A stretch of 64,000 nt of DNA, taken from contig NZ_CP102512.1 in assembly GCF_024612015.1 (NCBI RefSeq), forward strand, positions 4,464,001-4,528,000. Direction: 5' to 3'. Both the position numbers and the translations under genes were made by a program. Of this stretch, positions 12,482 to 20,823 are shown one piece after another; within the stretch, counting starts at the first letter, position 1, and each line of letters begins with the position of its first letter. The notes beneath the pieces are model-generated. The model was not told the DNA's origin. It was given only the letters and a program-made list of their open reading frames with translations, and searched no databases. Origin of the DNA: Streptomyces sp. CA-210063 (GTDB lineage: Bacteria; Actinomycetota; Actinomycetes; Streptomycetales; Streptomycetaceae).

Positions 12482-14178
12482 GCGGTGCCTCCCCACAGGG
12501 TGAACTCCGGTGTGGGCATGCCGAGTACGACGTCGGCCAGGGCGCCGAACACGTCGCTGTCGTCCTCGCCGAGCAGGGAGGTCAGGCAGGCCCGCAGCCA
12601 CAGACCGTCCGTACCGAGTCGTCCGGTGCGCAGCGGCGGGTTCTCCAGCCACAGCAGCAGGCAGGCGGCAGCGGCGTAGGCGCGTTCGTAGCGTTCGGCG
12701 AGGCCGAAGGCGGCGGTGGGCAGTCCACCCGTCGACGGCACGAAGTCCGCCGACTCCGTCTCCAGCCCGGCGAGTTCGGTGAGCAGCCGGGCGATGAGCG
12801 GGCCCGCCTGGGGTGGCCCTTGCTCCACCATGCGTGCCGCCGTGTCCGGCAGGGTCTGCACGGCGCTGCATCCCGTGACGGACAGCAGCGTCAGCCGGTC
12901 GCGGTCGAACAGGGGCAGGGGGGCGGTGAGGTCGGCGGCGGCCCGCAGGCCTTCGGTGTCGGCCCGGCGGCGGCTCAACTGACGGCCCAGGCGCGGCATC
13001 TGGTGGAGGACGGCGGCGCGGTTGACGACCGTGCTGCCGTCGAAGATCGCGCAGATGCGGTGGTCGCGTTCCAGTTTGGCGAAGCCGCCGCCGGGCGGCG
13101 AGGTGAGGAAGCCGCGTACGCCCAGCAGTTCGCCGAGCGAGAGAAGCGTCTCCTGGGTCAGCGTCGGCACGTACGCCTTGGTGATCGCCGAGATCGCGCT
13201 CAGTTCCCCGGGCAGGGTGTGCACCGAGCGGGCGGAGAGCGCGCTCACCGCTTCGGCGGTCAGCGCCGCGGCGGCCGCCCGGCCGAGGATGCGCCGTACG
13301 TGCGGGACGTCCGCGAGGCGTCGGCCGTACAGCTCGCGTCCGGTGACGAAGTCGCGGGCCAACCGCAGGGCGTGGTCGGCGGCGCCGAGGGAGAGCGCCG
13401 TGCACGCGATGCGGGTGAGCTGGAGCGTTCTGAGGACCACGGCGATCCCGTCGCCCTCTTCGCCGACGAGGGCGTCGGCGGGCACCGGGGCGCCGTCGAG
13501 GGCGAAGCCGCTGATGTCGGCGCCGCGGATGCCGTGCGTACGGATTTTCGGCAGGTTCCGCCAGGCGCCCTCGGGCAGTCGGCGCTTGTCCACGAGGAAG
13601 AGGCTGAAGCCCCGTCCGCCGCCCGCCGGGTCGGTGCGGGCCAGGACGCAGGCGAGGGTGGAGCGGGTGGCGTTGTTGATGAGCCACTTCTCGCCGGTGA
13701 GCCGCCAGCCGCCACCCGCTGCGTCCGCGTCCGCGTCTGCCTCGGCGTCTGCCTCTGCATCCACACCCGCGCCGGTCTCGGCCACCGCCGCGAACTCGCT
13801 CGCGAGCAGGTCGGCGCCATGGTCACGCTCGGTCAGCCCCCAGCAGACGGCCTCGCCCCCGCGTACCCGCTCGGCGAGCCGGGCGGCCTGATCCGGGGTG
13901 CCGGCCACCCACACCGGGGCCGACCCGAGGAACGTCTTGCCGTGGGCGATGGCCACGGTCAGATCACGGCGGGCGACCTCGCGCAGCAGCCGTACCGTCT
14001 CGCTGAAGTCGCCGTCCGGGGACAGGACGTAGTGGGTGGGCATTCCCGCGTCGTCGAGGAGGCGGACCGCGCCGTCGGGGAACTCCTCACGGTCGTCGAG
14101 CTCGGCGAGCGCGTCGGGTGAGAAGGCGTCGCTCTCGTGGGCGGCGAGCAGGGTCTCCAGATCAGCCGTGGTGGTCAT
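12478..14178 (-). CDS. Acyl-CoA dehydrogenase family protein (2), 566 aa
   Basis: This is a paralogue of the next gene, with classical motifs: WGLTERDHGADL (flavin/substrate site), LTGEKWLINNATRS, and C-terminal ICAIFDGSTVVNRAAV, resembling the DGT-type FAD-binding motif of the family. Between the two beta-domain motifs, at residues of about 140-155, is a low-complexity stretch of alternating Ala with Asp/Glu, encoded by near-perfect 6-bp repeats at about 13718-13762. The start overlaps the FAAL stop by 4 bp (14175-14178) and the stop overlaps the next start by 4 bp, so FAAL and both dehydrogenases form a tightly coupled operon. It probably oxidises the ACP-bound acyl chain. Two different dehydrogenases suggest two desaturations, or a heterodimer in which only one subunit is active. 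Confidence 0.88.
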   Translation of the reverse strand: MTTTADLETLLAAHESDAFSPDALAELDDREEFPDGAVRLLDDAGMPTHYVLSPDGDFSETVRLLREVARRDLTVAIAHGKTFLGSAPVWVAGTPDQAARLAERVRGGEAVCWGLTERDHGADLLASEFAAVAETGAGVDAEADAEADADADAAGGGWRLTGEKWLINNATRSTLACVLARTDPAGGGRGFSLFLVDKRRLPEGAWRNLPKIRTHGIRGADISGFALDGAPVPADALVGEEGDGIAVVLRTLQLTRIACTALSLGAADHALRLARDFVTGRELYGRRLADVPHVRRILGRAAAAALTAEAVSALSARSVHTLPGELSAISAITKAYVPTLTQETLLSLGELLGVRGFLTSPPGGGFAKLERDHRICAIFDGSTVVNRAAVLHQMPRLGRQLSRRRADTEGLRAAADLTAPLPLFDRDRLTLLSVTGCSAVQTLPDTAARMVEQGPPQAGPLIARLLTELAGLETESADFVPSTGGLPTAAFGLAERYERAYAAAACLLLWLENPPLRTGRLGTDGLWLRACLTSLLGEDDSDVFGALADVVLGMPTPEFTLWGGTA

Positions 14179-15929
14179 CGTGCGGTCACCCGCCGGTGTT
14201 CCGCCAGGGCCAGGGTGAGCAACCGGTCCTCACCGAGGTACAGGGTGCCCAGTTCTCCGGCGAGGTAGAGGGCACGCATCGCCGAGCGCTGCACCTTCCC
14301 GCTCGTGGTCCGCCGGACGCCGCCGGGCCGCACCAGGGCGACCGCCGCGACCGGCACACCGAACTCCCGGGCCGCGGTCTGCTTCATGTCGACGGCGATC
14401 CGGCTCAGCCGCTCGGCACCCCAGTGGGCACGGATCTCGTGCACGACGACGATCGCCGGAGCGGTGTCCACGCCGTCGTCGTCCCCGACCATGAAGACGG
14501 CCCCGTGCAGTCCCTCCAACTCCTCGTGCTGGGAACGCAGTTCGTACTCGATGTCCGCGGGGTGCAGATTGCGCCCGTGCAGGACGAGGACGTCCTTGCG
14601 GCGGCCGGTGATGTAGAGGTCACCGTCGAGCAGGCCGCCGAGGTCGCCCGTGCGCAGGAACGGACCGCGTCCGTCCGTGGTGTTCGCCCGGAACGTGGTG
14701 TCGGTGGCGGCCTCGTTCTCCCAGTAACCCGCGGTGACGCAGGGGCCGCTGAGCCAGATCTCACCGATCCGGCCCTCGGGCAGGGCGTCCCCGGTGTCGG
14801 GATCGACGACCTGTACGTCTGAGCCGGTCGGCGCCCCGCATCCCACGAGCACGCGGGACGGTTCCGTGCCGTCGGCCTGCCGCAGCTCCAGGTTCTCCAG
14901 AGCCGAGGCGTCGACCGTGGTGCGCAGGGGCGCCCGCCCGGTGGTGGCGGAGGCCATCAGTGTCGCCTCGGCCAGGCCGTACACGGGGATGAGCGCGTCG
15001 GGCCGCAGTCCCGCGCGGGCGAACCTCTCGGTGAAGGCGGCGACCACGTCGGCGCGGACCGGTTCCGAGCCGTCGGCGGCCTTGACCCGGGACAGGTCGA
15101 GCGTGGCCAGCTGCTCGTCGGTGACGCGTCGGACGCACAGCTCGTAGCCGAAGTCGGGCGCGGCGGTGAATCCGACGTCACAGGCGTCCAGCATCCGCAG
15201 CCAGTGGTACGGGCGGCGCAGGAAGGACATGGGGTCCATCTGGACGTACCCGCTGCCGGACAGGAGGCCGGGCAGCATCAGGCCGATCAGCCCCATGTCG
15301 TGGTACAGGGGGATCCAGCCGCCGTACGTCGTGCCACTGTCGTTCCCGAACGCGGCCACCATCCGTTCGACGTTGGCGACCAGGTTGCCCTGGGTGACGA
15401 CGACGCCCTTGGGATCGCCGGTCGAACCCGACGTGTACTGGAGCAGCGCCGGCATCTCGGGCGCGACCCCGGGAGCGATCCAGGCATCCGGGTCTCCCTC
15501 ACCGGTGTCGGTCGGGTGGCAGACCACCCCGACGACGCCCTCCTCGGCCACCCACTTCTCCACGTCCGGGAGATCGCTCCGCTGGGTCAGGATGACACTC
15601 ACCCCCGCGTCGCGGGCGATGGCGGCGAGCCTGCGGCGCTCGTGCCGGTAGCGGCCCGGCAGCGGAGCGGGCACGGCGATGACGCCGGCGTAGACACAGG
15701 CGGAGAAGGCGGTGGTGAATTCGATTCCCGGGGAGTGGAGGAGCAGCGCTCGGTCCCCTGCGGAGAATCGCTCCTGGAGCCAGGAGGCAATGCGCCGGGA
15801 ATGCAGATCCAGTTCCGCGCGGTCGCGCACCTCGCATCTGATGTCACCGAATTCCGAGACGAAAGTCACGGCAGGCTGCTGCGGATTACGCGCTACCTGT
15901 TCCCTCAGTGTCGTGAGTAATTCTCGCAC
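14175..15929 (-). CDS. Fatty acyl-AMP ligase (FAAL)
   Basis: This ANL-superfamily enzyme of 584 residues has the P-loop YTSGSTGDPKGVV near residue 170, the FAAL-type WIPLYHDMGLIG motif, the VYGLAEATL adenylate-site motif and a C-terminal TGRRKDVLVLHGRNLHPAD segment. LYHDMGLIG and the overall similarity to FadD32-like proteins separate it from acyl-CoA ligases. FAALs make acyl-adenylates and transfer them to an ACP rather than to CoA. The start is a GTG at 15929 with only a weak ribosome site. Codon 4 is TTA (15918-15920), the rare leucine codon read by the bldA tRNA in Streptomyces. As first gene of the minus-strand operon, it could make lipid priming dependent on developmental stage. Confidence 0.92.
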   Translation of the reverse strand: MRELLTTLREQVARNPQQPAVTFVSEFGDIRCEVRDRAELDLHSRRIASWLQERFSAGDRALLLHSPGIEFTTAFSACVYAGVIAVPAPLPGRYRHERRRLAAIARDAGVSVILTQRSDLPDVEKWVAEEGVVGVVCHPTDTGEGDPDAWIAPGVAPEMPALLQYTSGSTGDPKGVVVTQGNLVANVERMVAAFGNDSGTTYGGWIPLYHDMGLIGLMLPGLLSGSGYVQMDPMSFLRRPYHWLRMLDACDVGFTAAPDFGYELCVRRVTDEQLATLDLSRVKAADGSEPVRADVVAAFTERFARAGLRPDALIPVYGLAEATLMASATTGRAPLRTTVDASALENLELRQADGTEPSRVLVGCGAPTGSDVQVVDPDTGDALPEGRIGEIWLSGPCVTAGYWENEAATDTTFRANTTDGRGPFLRTGDLGGLLDGDLYITGRRKDVLVLHGRNLHPADIEYELRSQHEELEGLHGAVFMVGDDDGVDTAPAIVVVHEIRAHWGAERLSRIAVDMKQTAAREFGVPVAAVALVRPGGVRRTTSGKVQRSAMRALYLAGELGTLYLGEDRLLTLALAEHRRVTAR

Positions 15930-16068
15930 AACAGGAACCGTACGTGATCATGGTCCTCGATCCCGTACCGAAAAGCTCAAGCAACGCCAAAGTAACATCA
16001 TCGAACGCCCAAGAAATCTTTAGGATCCCATGATCGACTGTCGCATCGGACGGGCGTAGAACGGACTT
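15930..16068. promoter_or_regulatory. Divergent promoter region between FAAL operon and ABC/tailoring operon
   Basis: This 139-bp segment separates the two divergent operons and is visibly more AT-rich than its surroundings, so both promoters should lie here. For the minus-strand operon, TTGGCG followed 17 bp later by TACGGG is a possible but imperfect -35/-10 pair. For the plus strand, TAGGAT at 16021-16026 is a possible -10 without a good -35. I do not see the CTACT-N6-AGTAG palindrome found elsewhere in the cluster. Confidence 0.45.
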
Positions 16069-17028
16069 GTGCCTACCCCCACCACGCCGGCCGTCGCCAT
16101 AGACGGCCTGCACAAGAAATTCCAGGAGAGCCATGCATTACGCGGTGTCGACCTGGAGGTGAAGCCAGGTGAGGTCATGGGCCTCCTGGGCCCGAATGGA
16201 GCCGGTAAAACCACTCTGGTAAAGATTTTGACGACGCTCCTCAAGCCGGACTCCGGGCGCACTTTCGTGAATGGCTGGGATGTGGCGACAGAACCAGAAA
16301 AAGTACGCTCCACCATCGGAATGGCCGGCCAGTACTCGACGGTCGACAGCTTGCTGACCGGCTTCGAGAACCTTTATCTGATCGCGAAACTGCGCGGCCT
16401 GGGCCGCCCCGCGGCCCGCCGCGTCGCCGACGACCTGCTGTCCCGGTTCCGGCTCACCGATGTCGCGGGGCGCCCTGCCGGCACCTACTCGGGCGGTATG
16501 CGCCGACGGCTGGATCTGGCCGCCGCCCTCGTCTGTGCCCCTCCCCTGGTCCTCCTGGACGAGCCCACCACCGGCCTCGACCCCGAGAGCAGGTTCGACA
16601 CGTGGGAGGCGGTCGGTGAACTGGTCGCCGGCGGCACCACGATCCTGCTGACGACCCAGTACCTGGAGGAGGCGGACCGTCTCGCCGACCGGATCACCGT
16701 GATCGACCGGGGGCGGGTGGTGGCGGAGGGCACCAGCGACGAACTGAAGGCAGCCGCCGGAAACCGGCTCGTCGTGTGTGTCGCCGAGGACCACCAACTC
16801 GACGCGGCGGCTCGTGCCGCCGCGCGGGCCACCGGTACGACACCGACGGTGGACCGCGCCGCCCGGCGCGTGGAGGCGCCCGCCGCCGACGGCCGTGCCG
16901 CACTGGGCCGCGCCCTCGCGGCGCTGGAGGGCGAGGAGATCGACGTACTGGAGATCGGGCTCAGCCGCTGCACGCTCGACGACGTGTTCCTCGGCCTGAC
17001 CAGCCGCACCCGGCGGGAGGCGGCGTGA
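16069..17028 (+). CDS. ABC transporter ATP-binding protein, DrrA-like
   Basis: This ATPase of 319 residues has Walker A GPNGAGKTT (about residue 45), signature YSGGMRRRL (about 143), Walker B LVLLDEPTTGLD (about 163) and a C-terminal extension ending in TLDDVFLGLTSR, typical of DrrA/daunorubicin-resistance type exporters. The start is GTG. Codon 24 is TTA (16138-16140), a likely bldA-dependent codon. The stop overlaps the ATG of the permease (TGATG at 17026-17030), so the two are translationally coupled. It probably energises export of, or self-resistance to, the lipopeptide. Substrate assignment rests on location only. Confidence 0.93.
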   Translation: MPTPTTPAVAIDGLHKKFQESHALRGVDLEVKPGEVMGLLGPNGAGKTTLVKILTTLLKPDSGRTFVNGWDVATEPEKVRSTIGMAGQYSTVDSLLTGFENLYLIAKLRGLGRPAARRVADDLLSRFRLTDVAGRPAGTYSGGMRRRLDLAAALVCAPPLVLLDEPTTGLDPESRFDTWEAVGELVAGGTTILLTTQYLEEADRLADRITVIDRGRVVAEGTSDELKAAAGNRLVVCVAEDHQLDAAARAAARATGTTPTVDRAARRVEAPAADGRAALGRALAALEGEEIDVLEIGLSRCTLDDVFLGLTSRTRREAA

Positions 17029-17924
17029 TGACCACGCCCACCGACGTCCGCAAGGCAGGCTCCCCGCACCGGGGCGCACCTGCCACCGGTCTCCCCTCGC
17101 CCGCGGTCCCGACCCGCGCCCGGCGCAATCCCGTGCTCCGTGTCGTCGCGGAGAGCGCGGACCTCGCCCTGCGCAACCTGCTGCACCTGCGGCGCACTCC
17201 GGGACTGCTCATCTCGTGCCTGGTCGAGCCGGTGGTGTACGCCCTGCTCATCGGGTACGTCTTCGGCAACAGCCTGGGCGGCACGGCCTACCGCTCGTAC
17301 ATGTTCGCCGGGCTGATCGCCCAGACGGGGGCCTTCACCACCACCTTCACCACGGTCGGGCTCTCGAGGGACCTGGACCAGGGCATGGTCGACCGCTTCC
17401 GCACCCTGCCGATCTCCCGGGTGGCCCTGCTGCTCGGCCGGACGACGTCCGACCTCACCACCTGCGTGGTGAGCGTCGCCGTCACCACCACGTGCGGTCT
17501 GCTGATGGGCTGGCGCCCGCACACCGGCCCCGTCGAGGTGGCCGCCGGGATCCTGCTGGTGCTCCTGTTCTCCTTCGCGATGTCGTGGATCGGCGTCTTC
17601 GTCGCCCTGGTCGCCCCGAACTCCCAGGTGGCAGGGAGCCTCGGGGTGATCTGGCTGTTCCCGGCGACGTTCATCTCCTCCGGGTTCGTCTCCGGAGCGA
17701 CCCTTCCCGGCCCGCTGTCCACCGTGGCCGCCTGGAACCCCATCACCTCGCTGGCGAACGCCCTGCGCCGGCTTTTCGGCAACCCGCCCCCGCCGGGCTT
17801 TCCCATACAGCACGCCTGGCCCGCCCATCACCCGGAGCTGTACACCGTGGGCTGCTCGGTGCTGCTCATCGCCGTCTTCACCTCCCTCTCGACATGGCGT
17901 TACCGCACGCGCACGAGCCGCTGA
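17028..17924 (+). CDS. ABC-2 type transporter permease, DrrB-like
   Basis: A 298-residue integral membrane protein with about six hydrophobic segments after a basic, Pro-rich N-terminal tail. It contains the ABC-2 family hallmark DLDQGMVDRFRTLPISRVALLLGR in the cytoplasmic loop and a late VFVALVAPNSQVAGSLG segment. It is the membrane partner of the ATPase encoded immediately upstream, with overlapping stop and start. In DrrAB-like pairs this protein forms a homodimeric export channel. About 100 bp separate it from the oxidoreductase gene, which has its own AGGAG site, so the operon probably continues. Confidence 0.92.
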   Translation: MTTPTDVRKAGSPHRGAPATGLPSPAVPTRARRNPVLRVVAESADLALRNLLHLRRTPGLLISCLVEPVVYALLIGYVFGNSLGGTAYRSYMFAGLIAQTGAFTTTFTTVGLSRDLDQGMVDRFRTLPISRVALLLGRTTSDLTTCVVSVAVTTTCGLLMGWRPHTGPVEVAAGILLVLLFSFAMSWIGVFVALVAPNSQVAGSLGVIWLFPATFISSGFVSGATLPGPLSTVAAWNPITSLANALRRLFGNPPPPGFPIQHAWPAHHPELYTVGCSVLLIAVFTSLSTWRYRTRTSR

Positions 17925-18022
17925 CCGCGGCCACGACCGAGCCCGGTGCCACGACCTGGCCGGGCCCCGACCGTCCCGCGCCCGGTCCGGACACCGGCCC
18001 TCGCGCTCGCACAGGAGCATCC

Positions 18023-19174
18023 ATGACCGTCCCCACCCTGCGTCTCGGCCTCAACCTCGGCTACTGGGTCGGCGGCAACGACGCGTCCAACCTCCCGCTC
18101 GCCTCCCTGGCCGAGGATCTCGGCTACTCGGCGGTGTGGGTCTCGGAGGCCTACGGGTCCGACGCCGTCACCGTGCTGTCGTGGATCGCCGCCCGCACGT
18201 CCCGCATCGACGTCGGCAGCGCGGTCCTGCAGATCCCCGCCCGCTCGCCCGCCATGACGGCGATGACCGCCGCCACCCTCGACACGCTGTCCGGCGGACG
18301 GTTCAGGCTCGGCCTCGGCGTGTCCGGTCCTCAGGTCTCGGAGGGCTGGCACGGCGTCGGATTCGGCTCACCGCTGGGCCGTACCCGCGAATACGTCGAC
18401 CTGGTGCGCCGTGCGCTGCGCCGGGAACCCCTGGAGTACGAAGGCAGGCACTTCACGCTTCCGCTGCCGGGCGGCCCCGGCAAGGCGCTCACCCTGACCA
18501 TCCGGCCGCCGCGCGAGCGGATCCCGGTCTACCTCGCCGCCCTCGGCCCGAGGAACCTGGAACTGGCCGGGGAGATCGCCGACGGCTGGCTGCCGGTGTT
18601 CTTCTCACCCGCCCACGCCGCCAAGCAGCTCGAACCCCTGCGGGCCGGCCTCGCGAAGTCCGGGCGCGCCCTCGACGGGTTCGACATCGCCCCCTGCGTG
18701 CCCCTGGTGACCGGCGCCGACTGGCGGGCCTGTGCCCGGCGGGTACGGGGATATGCCGCGCTGTACCTCGGCGGCATGGGCGGCCGGGAGGACAACCACT
18801 ACACCCAGCTGGCCGAGCGCATGGGCTTCGGCCCCCAGGCCCGTGCCGTCCAGGACAGGTTCCTGGCCGGTGACTACCCGGGCGCCATGTCCGCCGTACC
18901 GCTCGACTTCCTCGACGCCACCTCGCTGCTCGGGCCGCGGGAGCGGATCGCCGAGCGGATGAGGGCGTTCGCCGAGGCCGGCGCCACCACGCTCAACCTC
19001 ATGCCGGTCGGCCCCGGGCTGCCCGGCCCGGACCGCGCCGCCGACGCGATGCGCACCGCCGCCGAGGCCGCGGAGCTCGCGGGCGTGCTCGCCTCCGGTC
19101 CCACCCCGCGCAATCCCCGCCCACGAGGCGCGCACGACTCGCAAGGAGACACCCGCACCCATGACCGCACCTGA
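18023..19174 (+). CDS. LLM-class flavin/F420-dependent oxidoreductase
   Basis: This 383-residue protein shows the luciferase-like monooxygenase TIM-barrel pattern: an N-terminal LGLNLGYWVGG strand, AEDLGYSAVWVSEAYGSDAV, the RIDVGSAVLQIPARSPAMTA strand, then FRLGLGVSGPQVSEGWHG, characteristic of bacterial LLM and F420-dependent families. The ATG at 18023 follows a good AGGAG. I chose it over upstream in-frame codons because similarity begins there. The family includes FMNH2/O2 monooxygenases and F420-dependent dehydrogenases, and the sequence alone does not tell me which this is. Lying between the transporter and the type II thioesterase, it is probably a tailoring enzyme for an amino acid or the lipid chain. 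The 3' end overlaps the next gene by 14 bp. Confidence 0.87.
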   Translation: MTVPTLRLGLNLGYWVGGNDASNLPLASLAEDLGYSAVWVSEAYGSDAVTVLSWIAARTSRIDVGSAVLQIPARSPAMTAMTAATLDTLSGGRFRLGLGVSGPQVSEGWHGVGFGSPLGRTREYVDLVRRALRREPLEYEGRHFTLPLPGGPGKALTLTIRPPRERIPVYLAALGPRNLELAGEIADGWLPVFFSPAHAAKQLEPLRAGLAKSGRALDGFDIAPCVPLVTGADWRACARRVRGYAALYLGGMGGREDNHYTQLAERMGFGPQARAVQDRFLAGDYPGAMSAVPLDFLDATSLLGPRERIAERMRAFAEAGATTLNLMPVGPGLPGPDRAADAMRTAAEAAELAGVLASGPTPRNPRPRGAHDSQGDTRTHDRT

Positions 19175-19871
19175 CACGACAAAGCTGATCTGCCTTCCGT
19201 ACGCCGGGGCGGGCGCCTCGTTCTACCGTCCCTGGGTCGCCCTGGCGGGGGACGCGCTGGAGATCATGGCGCTGCAACTGCCGGGCCGGGAACGGCTGAT
19301 CGACGAGGAGCCGTACCGGGACGCGCACCAGGCCGTCGACGGGCTGCTGGCGCAACTGCGGGACAGGCTCGCCGAGGACGGCGGCCGGGTGGCCCTCTTC
19401 GGGCACAGCCTCGGCGCGGTGCTCGCCTACGAACTCGCCCACCGGCTGGTCGACGAACCCGGCGTCGAACTCGTCCATCTGTTCGTCAGCGGATCGCCGG
19501 AACCCGCCCGGGGGCGCGAGCGACGGGCCACCGGCCTGTCGGACGAGGACTTCCTCGCCCGCGTCGGCGAGTTCGCGGGCTACCACCATCCCGCGCTGGA
19601 CGACCCGGAGATGCGGGAGATGATCCTGCCCGCCCTGCGCGCGGACGTCGAGATGCACGAGAACTACGTGCCCGGCACCGATCTCCCGCTGAACGTGCCC
19701 CTCACGGTCGTGCGCGGCGAGGACGACGACCTGGTCGGCTACGACGACGCGGAGTCCTGGAGCAAGGTGGCCGGCCGCGACTTCGAACATGTCGAGGTTC
19801 CCGGCGGCCACATGTATCTGACCGACGCCGCCTCCACGCTGGTCCGGCTGATCGTCTCGACGGTGCTGTAG
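19161..19871 (+). CDS. Type II thioesterase
   Basis: This alpha/beta hydrolase of 236 residues begins with LICLPYAGAGASFYRPW, the typical RifR/GrsT type II thioesterase opening. It has the nucleophile elbow GHSLGA (about residue 84) and a terminal VPGGHMYL carrying the catalytic His. These enzymes clear mis-acylated or stalled carrier proteins in NRPS lines. The gene starts inside the end of the LLM gene with an AAGGAG site. The nucleophile is Ser, so it is not the Cys-type aminoacyl-transferase (SyrC-like) that moves amino acids between carrier proteins, although a shuttling role cannot be excluded. Confidence 0.93.
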   Translation: MTAPDTTKLICLPYAGAGASFYRPWVALAGDALEIMALQLPGRERLIDEEPYRDAHQAVDGLLAQLRDRLAEDGGRVALFGHSLGAVLAYELAHRLVDEPGVELVHLFVSGSPEPARGRERRATGLSDEDFLARVGEFAGYHHPALDDPEMREMILPALRADVEMHENYVPGTDLPLNVPLTVVRGEDDDLVGYDDAESWSKVAGRDFEHVEVPGGHMYLTDAASTLVRLIVSTVL

Positions 19872-19934
19872 CTCCGTTCGACATCCCCCCACCCCCCTCC
19901 TCCCCCGTTCTCGACGTTCTTCAAGGAGTTCCCG

Positions 19935-20759
19935 ATGCGTCTGCACGGAAAGTCGGTCCTGGTCACCGGCGCCGCCCGCGGACTCGGCCGGGCCATCGCG
20001 GTCGCCTGTGCGGCCGAGGGCGCCGACCTCGTCCTGCTGGACATCTGCGCCGACCTGCCCGGCGTGCCCTACCCGCTGGGCACGCCGGGCCAGTTGGAGC
20101 ACACCGCCGCGCTGTGCCGGGAGACGGGGGCCGCGGTCCTCACCGCCGAGGCCGACATCCGCGACCTGCTCGCCGTACGGCAGGCGGTGACCCGCGCCGA
20201 GGACCGGTTCGGCCGGATCGACGTCGCCGTCAACAACGCGGGCATCGCCGCGCCCTCGGGCACACCGGTGCACGAGATCAGCGAGGACGAGTGGTCCCTG
20301 ATGATCGACGTGGACCTCTCCGGAGCCTGGCGGGTGATCCGCGAGGTCGGCAAGGCCATGAGCACCCGGCGCGGCGGCAGCATCGTCAACATCGCCTCCA
20401 CCGCCGGACTCGTCGGCTACCGGCACTTCGCCGGATACGTCGCCGCCAAGCACGCCGTCATCGGTCTCACCAAGGCCGCCGCGCTCGACTACGCGCCGAC
20501 GAAGGTACGCGTGAACGCCATCTGCCCGGGCTCCGTGCGCGACGACACGGGCGCCGAGGGCCGGATGCTCGCCGAGATCGCCAGAGCACTGGACGTACCC
20601 GTCCACGAGCACGAGAAGACCTTCGTCGAGGCCCAGCCCATGAACGCCCTCATCGAACCCGAGGACGTCGCCGCCGCGGTCGTCTTCCTCGCCTCGGACG
20701 AGTCCCGGCAGATCACCGGCTCGGTCCTGACCGTGGACGGCGGCTTCAGCACCCGCTGA
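19935..20759 (+). CDS. SDR oxidoreductase of the mycofactocin-coupled subfamily type
   Basis: The 274-residue enzyme has the Rossmann motif TGAARGLGRA, NNAG, catalytic Ser in NIASTAG and the YVAAK catalytic pair. After the second beta strand there is an insertion of about 30 residues (DICADLPGVPYPLG, then LEHTAALCRETGAAVLTAEADIRD). I recognise this as the hallmark of the TIGR03971-like SDRs, whose NAD is held non-exchangeably and re-oxidised by mycofactocin. It has its own AAGGAG and a 63-bp gap to the thioesterase gene. The gene lies directly before the Thr-type A-T gene, so oxidation of a tethered hydroxy-amino acid is a reasonable but untested role. The window contains no mycofactocin biosynthesis genes. 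Confidence 0.85.
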   Translation: MRLHGKSVLVTGAARGLGRAIAVACAAEGADLVLLDICADLPGVPYPLGTPGQLEHTAALCRETGAAVLTAEADIRDLLAVRQAVTRAEDRFGRIDVAVNNAGIAAPSGTPVHEISEDEWSLMIDVDLSGAWRVIREVGKAMSTRRGGSIVNIASTAGLVGYRHFAGYVAAKHAVIGLTKAAALDYAPTKVRVNAICPGSVRDDTGAEGRMLAEIARALDVPVHEHEKTFVEAQPMNALIEPEDVAAAVVFLASDESRQITGSVLTVDGGFSTR

Positions 20760-20823
20760 GCAGCGCGCACGCCGTACCGGCCCCCTTCTGACTTCTGACT
20801 TCTGAACAACAAGGAGTACCCCC

